This document shows positions 45,514-46,526 of a stretch of 46,526 nt of DNA, one piece after another. The number at the start of each line of letters is the position of its first letter. The stretch's first letter is position 1. The stretch is from JALRHH01 sp964590315. Lineage in GTDB: Bacteria; Patescibacteriota; Saccharimonadia; Saccharimonadales; JALRHH01. A program made the translations under genes and the position numbers. The stretch is from the NCBI GenBank assembly GCA_964590315.1, contig CAZPVS010000006.1:1-46526 (forward strand). The letters are read 5' to 3'. The notes below the pieces were generated by a model, which saw only the letters and a program-made list of their open reading frames with translations, had not been told where the DNA came from and made no database searches.

Positions 45514-46526
45514 TTACCGACGGTACCAAGAGGTTCCATCAGTAATAAAATCGAGACTTTCCCATTGCTGGTTGAGAGCAATTGATGCGTTGCCTTCTAT
45601 AGTCCCGCTTTGCGCAACCACAAGAACAGCGTTGACGCTGGCATCAACCTTCTTGACGCTAATATATGTGCCGTTCGCTTCCCCATTTGGCAAAGTAACC
45701 GTAAAACTAGCAGTTGTCGCATCAGCGAGTATGAACTCCCCTGTAGCTCCCGTTGCATTTGCACTCCGGCTAACGACCACTTGCCCGCTTGTACTGGGTG
45801 CTGGTGTCGCCCATGTGCCGTCACCTCGTAAGAAAGTGGTTGCATTGGCTGTGCCGGAGCCCAAACGAGCAGTCGCGACGACACCCGATGCGATGTCTGC
45901 CGCCGCGTGGGTGTGTGTGGCATCTGCTTTGTTAGTAAGATCAGTCGTTAAATTAGCAATCTTACTTTGAGCAATATTCGCTGAGGCATTAATGTCGGCG
46001 TTTACAATTGCGCCCGCTGCTATCTGAGCGTTGCTTGCGGTGCCACTTAAATCTCCGCCCAAACTCGGATCAGCAGTACTCGCAGGTACATCATAAAATC
46101 CTTTAGCACCTGTCCCGTCTGTCCCGTAGTATTTACTTGCCCCGGGAGTTGCACTGTCATTAACAAGACTGAGCGTGCGGTTTGCAGACAAATCGCCCCC
46201 ACCGGTTACCGAACTCGCCCCTGTCACAGTAGTAGTATTATTGGCTTTGCCGTTAAGACTTGTCTGGAGATTGGTCACATCAGTAATTGCATGAGTATGT
46301 GTCGTGTCCGATTTGCCTGTCAGTGCGGTATCTACTTGCGACTGCGTGTAGTAGCGCGCATCACCTCGAGCGTCGGTATGATACTGCGGATGATCATCAT
46401 CAGTAAGGCCAAGTAAGGCACCATGGTCACTCGTGCCTCCCGCGCCTGCTGGCACGCCCCATTCAAAACCGGTACCATTATAACCAAGAAACTCGCCAGT
46501 GGCCGGTACGTCACTCGTGAGCTTAG
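45514..46526 (-). CDS. Phage-tail-fibre-like repeat protein (N-terminus cut by window edge)
   Basis: The frame stays open to the right edge: codons before the GTG at 46455 read ...TGEFLGYNGTGFEWGV, so the gene extends beyond the window and at least 337 residues are visible. The protein is rich in Thr/Ala/Gly/Asp with tail-fibre style motifs: LTDDDHPQYHTDARGDARYY, THTHAITDVTNLQTSLNGKA, repeated THTHAAADIASG, FLRGDGTWATP, and a C-terminal beta domain SFTVTLPNGEANGTYISVKK ending WYRR. Similar chains occur in bacteriophage tail fibres and in exported adhesins of CPR bacteria. No other phage gene is nearby. It ends 19 nt before mutM. Confidence 0.85.
   Translation of the reverse strand, partial: KLTSDVPATGEFLGYNGTGFEWGVPAGAGGTSDHGALLGLTDDDHPQYHTDARGDARYYTQSQVDTALTGKSDTTHTHAITDVTNLQTSLNGKANNTTTVTGASSVTGGGDLSANRTLSLVNDSATPGASKYYGTDGTGAKGFYDVPASTADPSLGGDLSGTASNAQIAAGAIVNADINASANIAQSKIANLTTDLTNKADATHTHAAADIASGVVATARLGSGTANATTFLRGDGTWATPAPSTSGQVVVSRSANATGATGEFILADATTASFTVTLPNGEANGTYISVKKVDASVNAVLVVAQSGTIEGNASIALNQQWESLDFITDGTSWYRR

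Noticed and set aside
1..46526. Recoded UGA (Gracilibacteria-type genetic code)
   Set aside because: Many genes end in TGA at the expected place, and no conserved protein reads through TGA.

Overview
The window reads as a chromosomal segment of a small-genome bacterium of the Candidate Phyla Radiation (Patescibacteria), most likely a Saccharibacteria (TM7) relative. This is inferred from the compact pilM-N-O-x-B-T-C-pilin cluster, the many short lineage-type orphan proteins, the absence of bL9 next to rpsF/rpsR, and the large secreted wall proteins. TGA is used as a normal stop (for example at the ends of the pilM, pilO and 2H-phosphoesterase genes), which argues against the UGA=Gly groups (Gracilibacteria, Absconditabacteria). 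I found no rRNA, tRNA or CRISPR array.

Layout. 1-7180: a minus-strand type IV pilus operon, promoter first: pilM, pilN, pilO, a 79-aa membrane protein, pilB, pilT, pilC and the start of a prepilin gene cut by the window edge. 7253-10652: a membrane-anchored SurA-N-like protein translationally coupled to a 790-aa secreted surface protein. 10991-15096: a heat-shock operon, hsp20 - Clp ATPase - PH-like protein, driven by a promoter embedded in a perfect CIRCE (HrcA) operator and followed by a roughly 220-nt structured leader. 15139-20052: ychF, a beta-lactamase-fold serine hydrolase, a PRTase-like protein, and an efp - 2H phosphoesterase - tlyA group. 20123-24448: four short orphans, ssb, rpsR, rpsF and two larger orphans, one with a possible PD-(D/E)xK nuclease signature. 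24619-32856: ftsK, a small orphan, RNase J, a family-4-type uracil-DNA glycosylase, pnp and rpsO (DNA translocation, RNA decay, repair). 32988-36564: a coiled-coil orphan, an IS481-like insertion sequence and an ABC-F ATPase. 36632-41355: a cohesin/dockerin surface protein, truB, a degenerate DHH-family protein with a long disordered tail, and a bS20 gene with a histone-like tail. 41421-46526: holA, a fused trehalose-6-phosphate synthase/phosphatase, mutM and a truncated phage-tail-fibre-like gene.

How it works together. Several units concern the cell surface and attachment (pilus, SurA-like/surface protein pair, cohesin-dockerin protein, tail-fibre-like protein), which suits an episymbiotic lifestyle; this is inference. 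The rest is translation, RNA turnover and repair housekeeping.

Most notable: (i) the hsp20-clp leader, in which a hairpin covers most of the Shine-Dalgarno sequence, a candidate RNA thermometer layered on CIRCE control; (ii) a Clp ATPase with a ClpE-like front and a ClpB-like second ring that lacks a ClpP-docking tripeptide; (iii) a family-4-type UDG that has lost three of its four Fe-S cysteines; (iv) several good promoters placed so close to start codons that their mRNAs should be leaderless; and (v) enzyme folds stripped of catalytic or metal-binding residues (DHH-like protein, PilB zinc motif).
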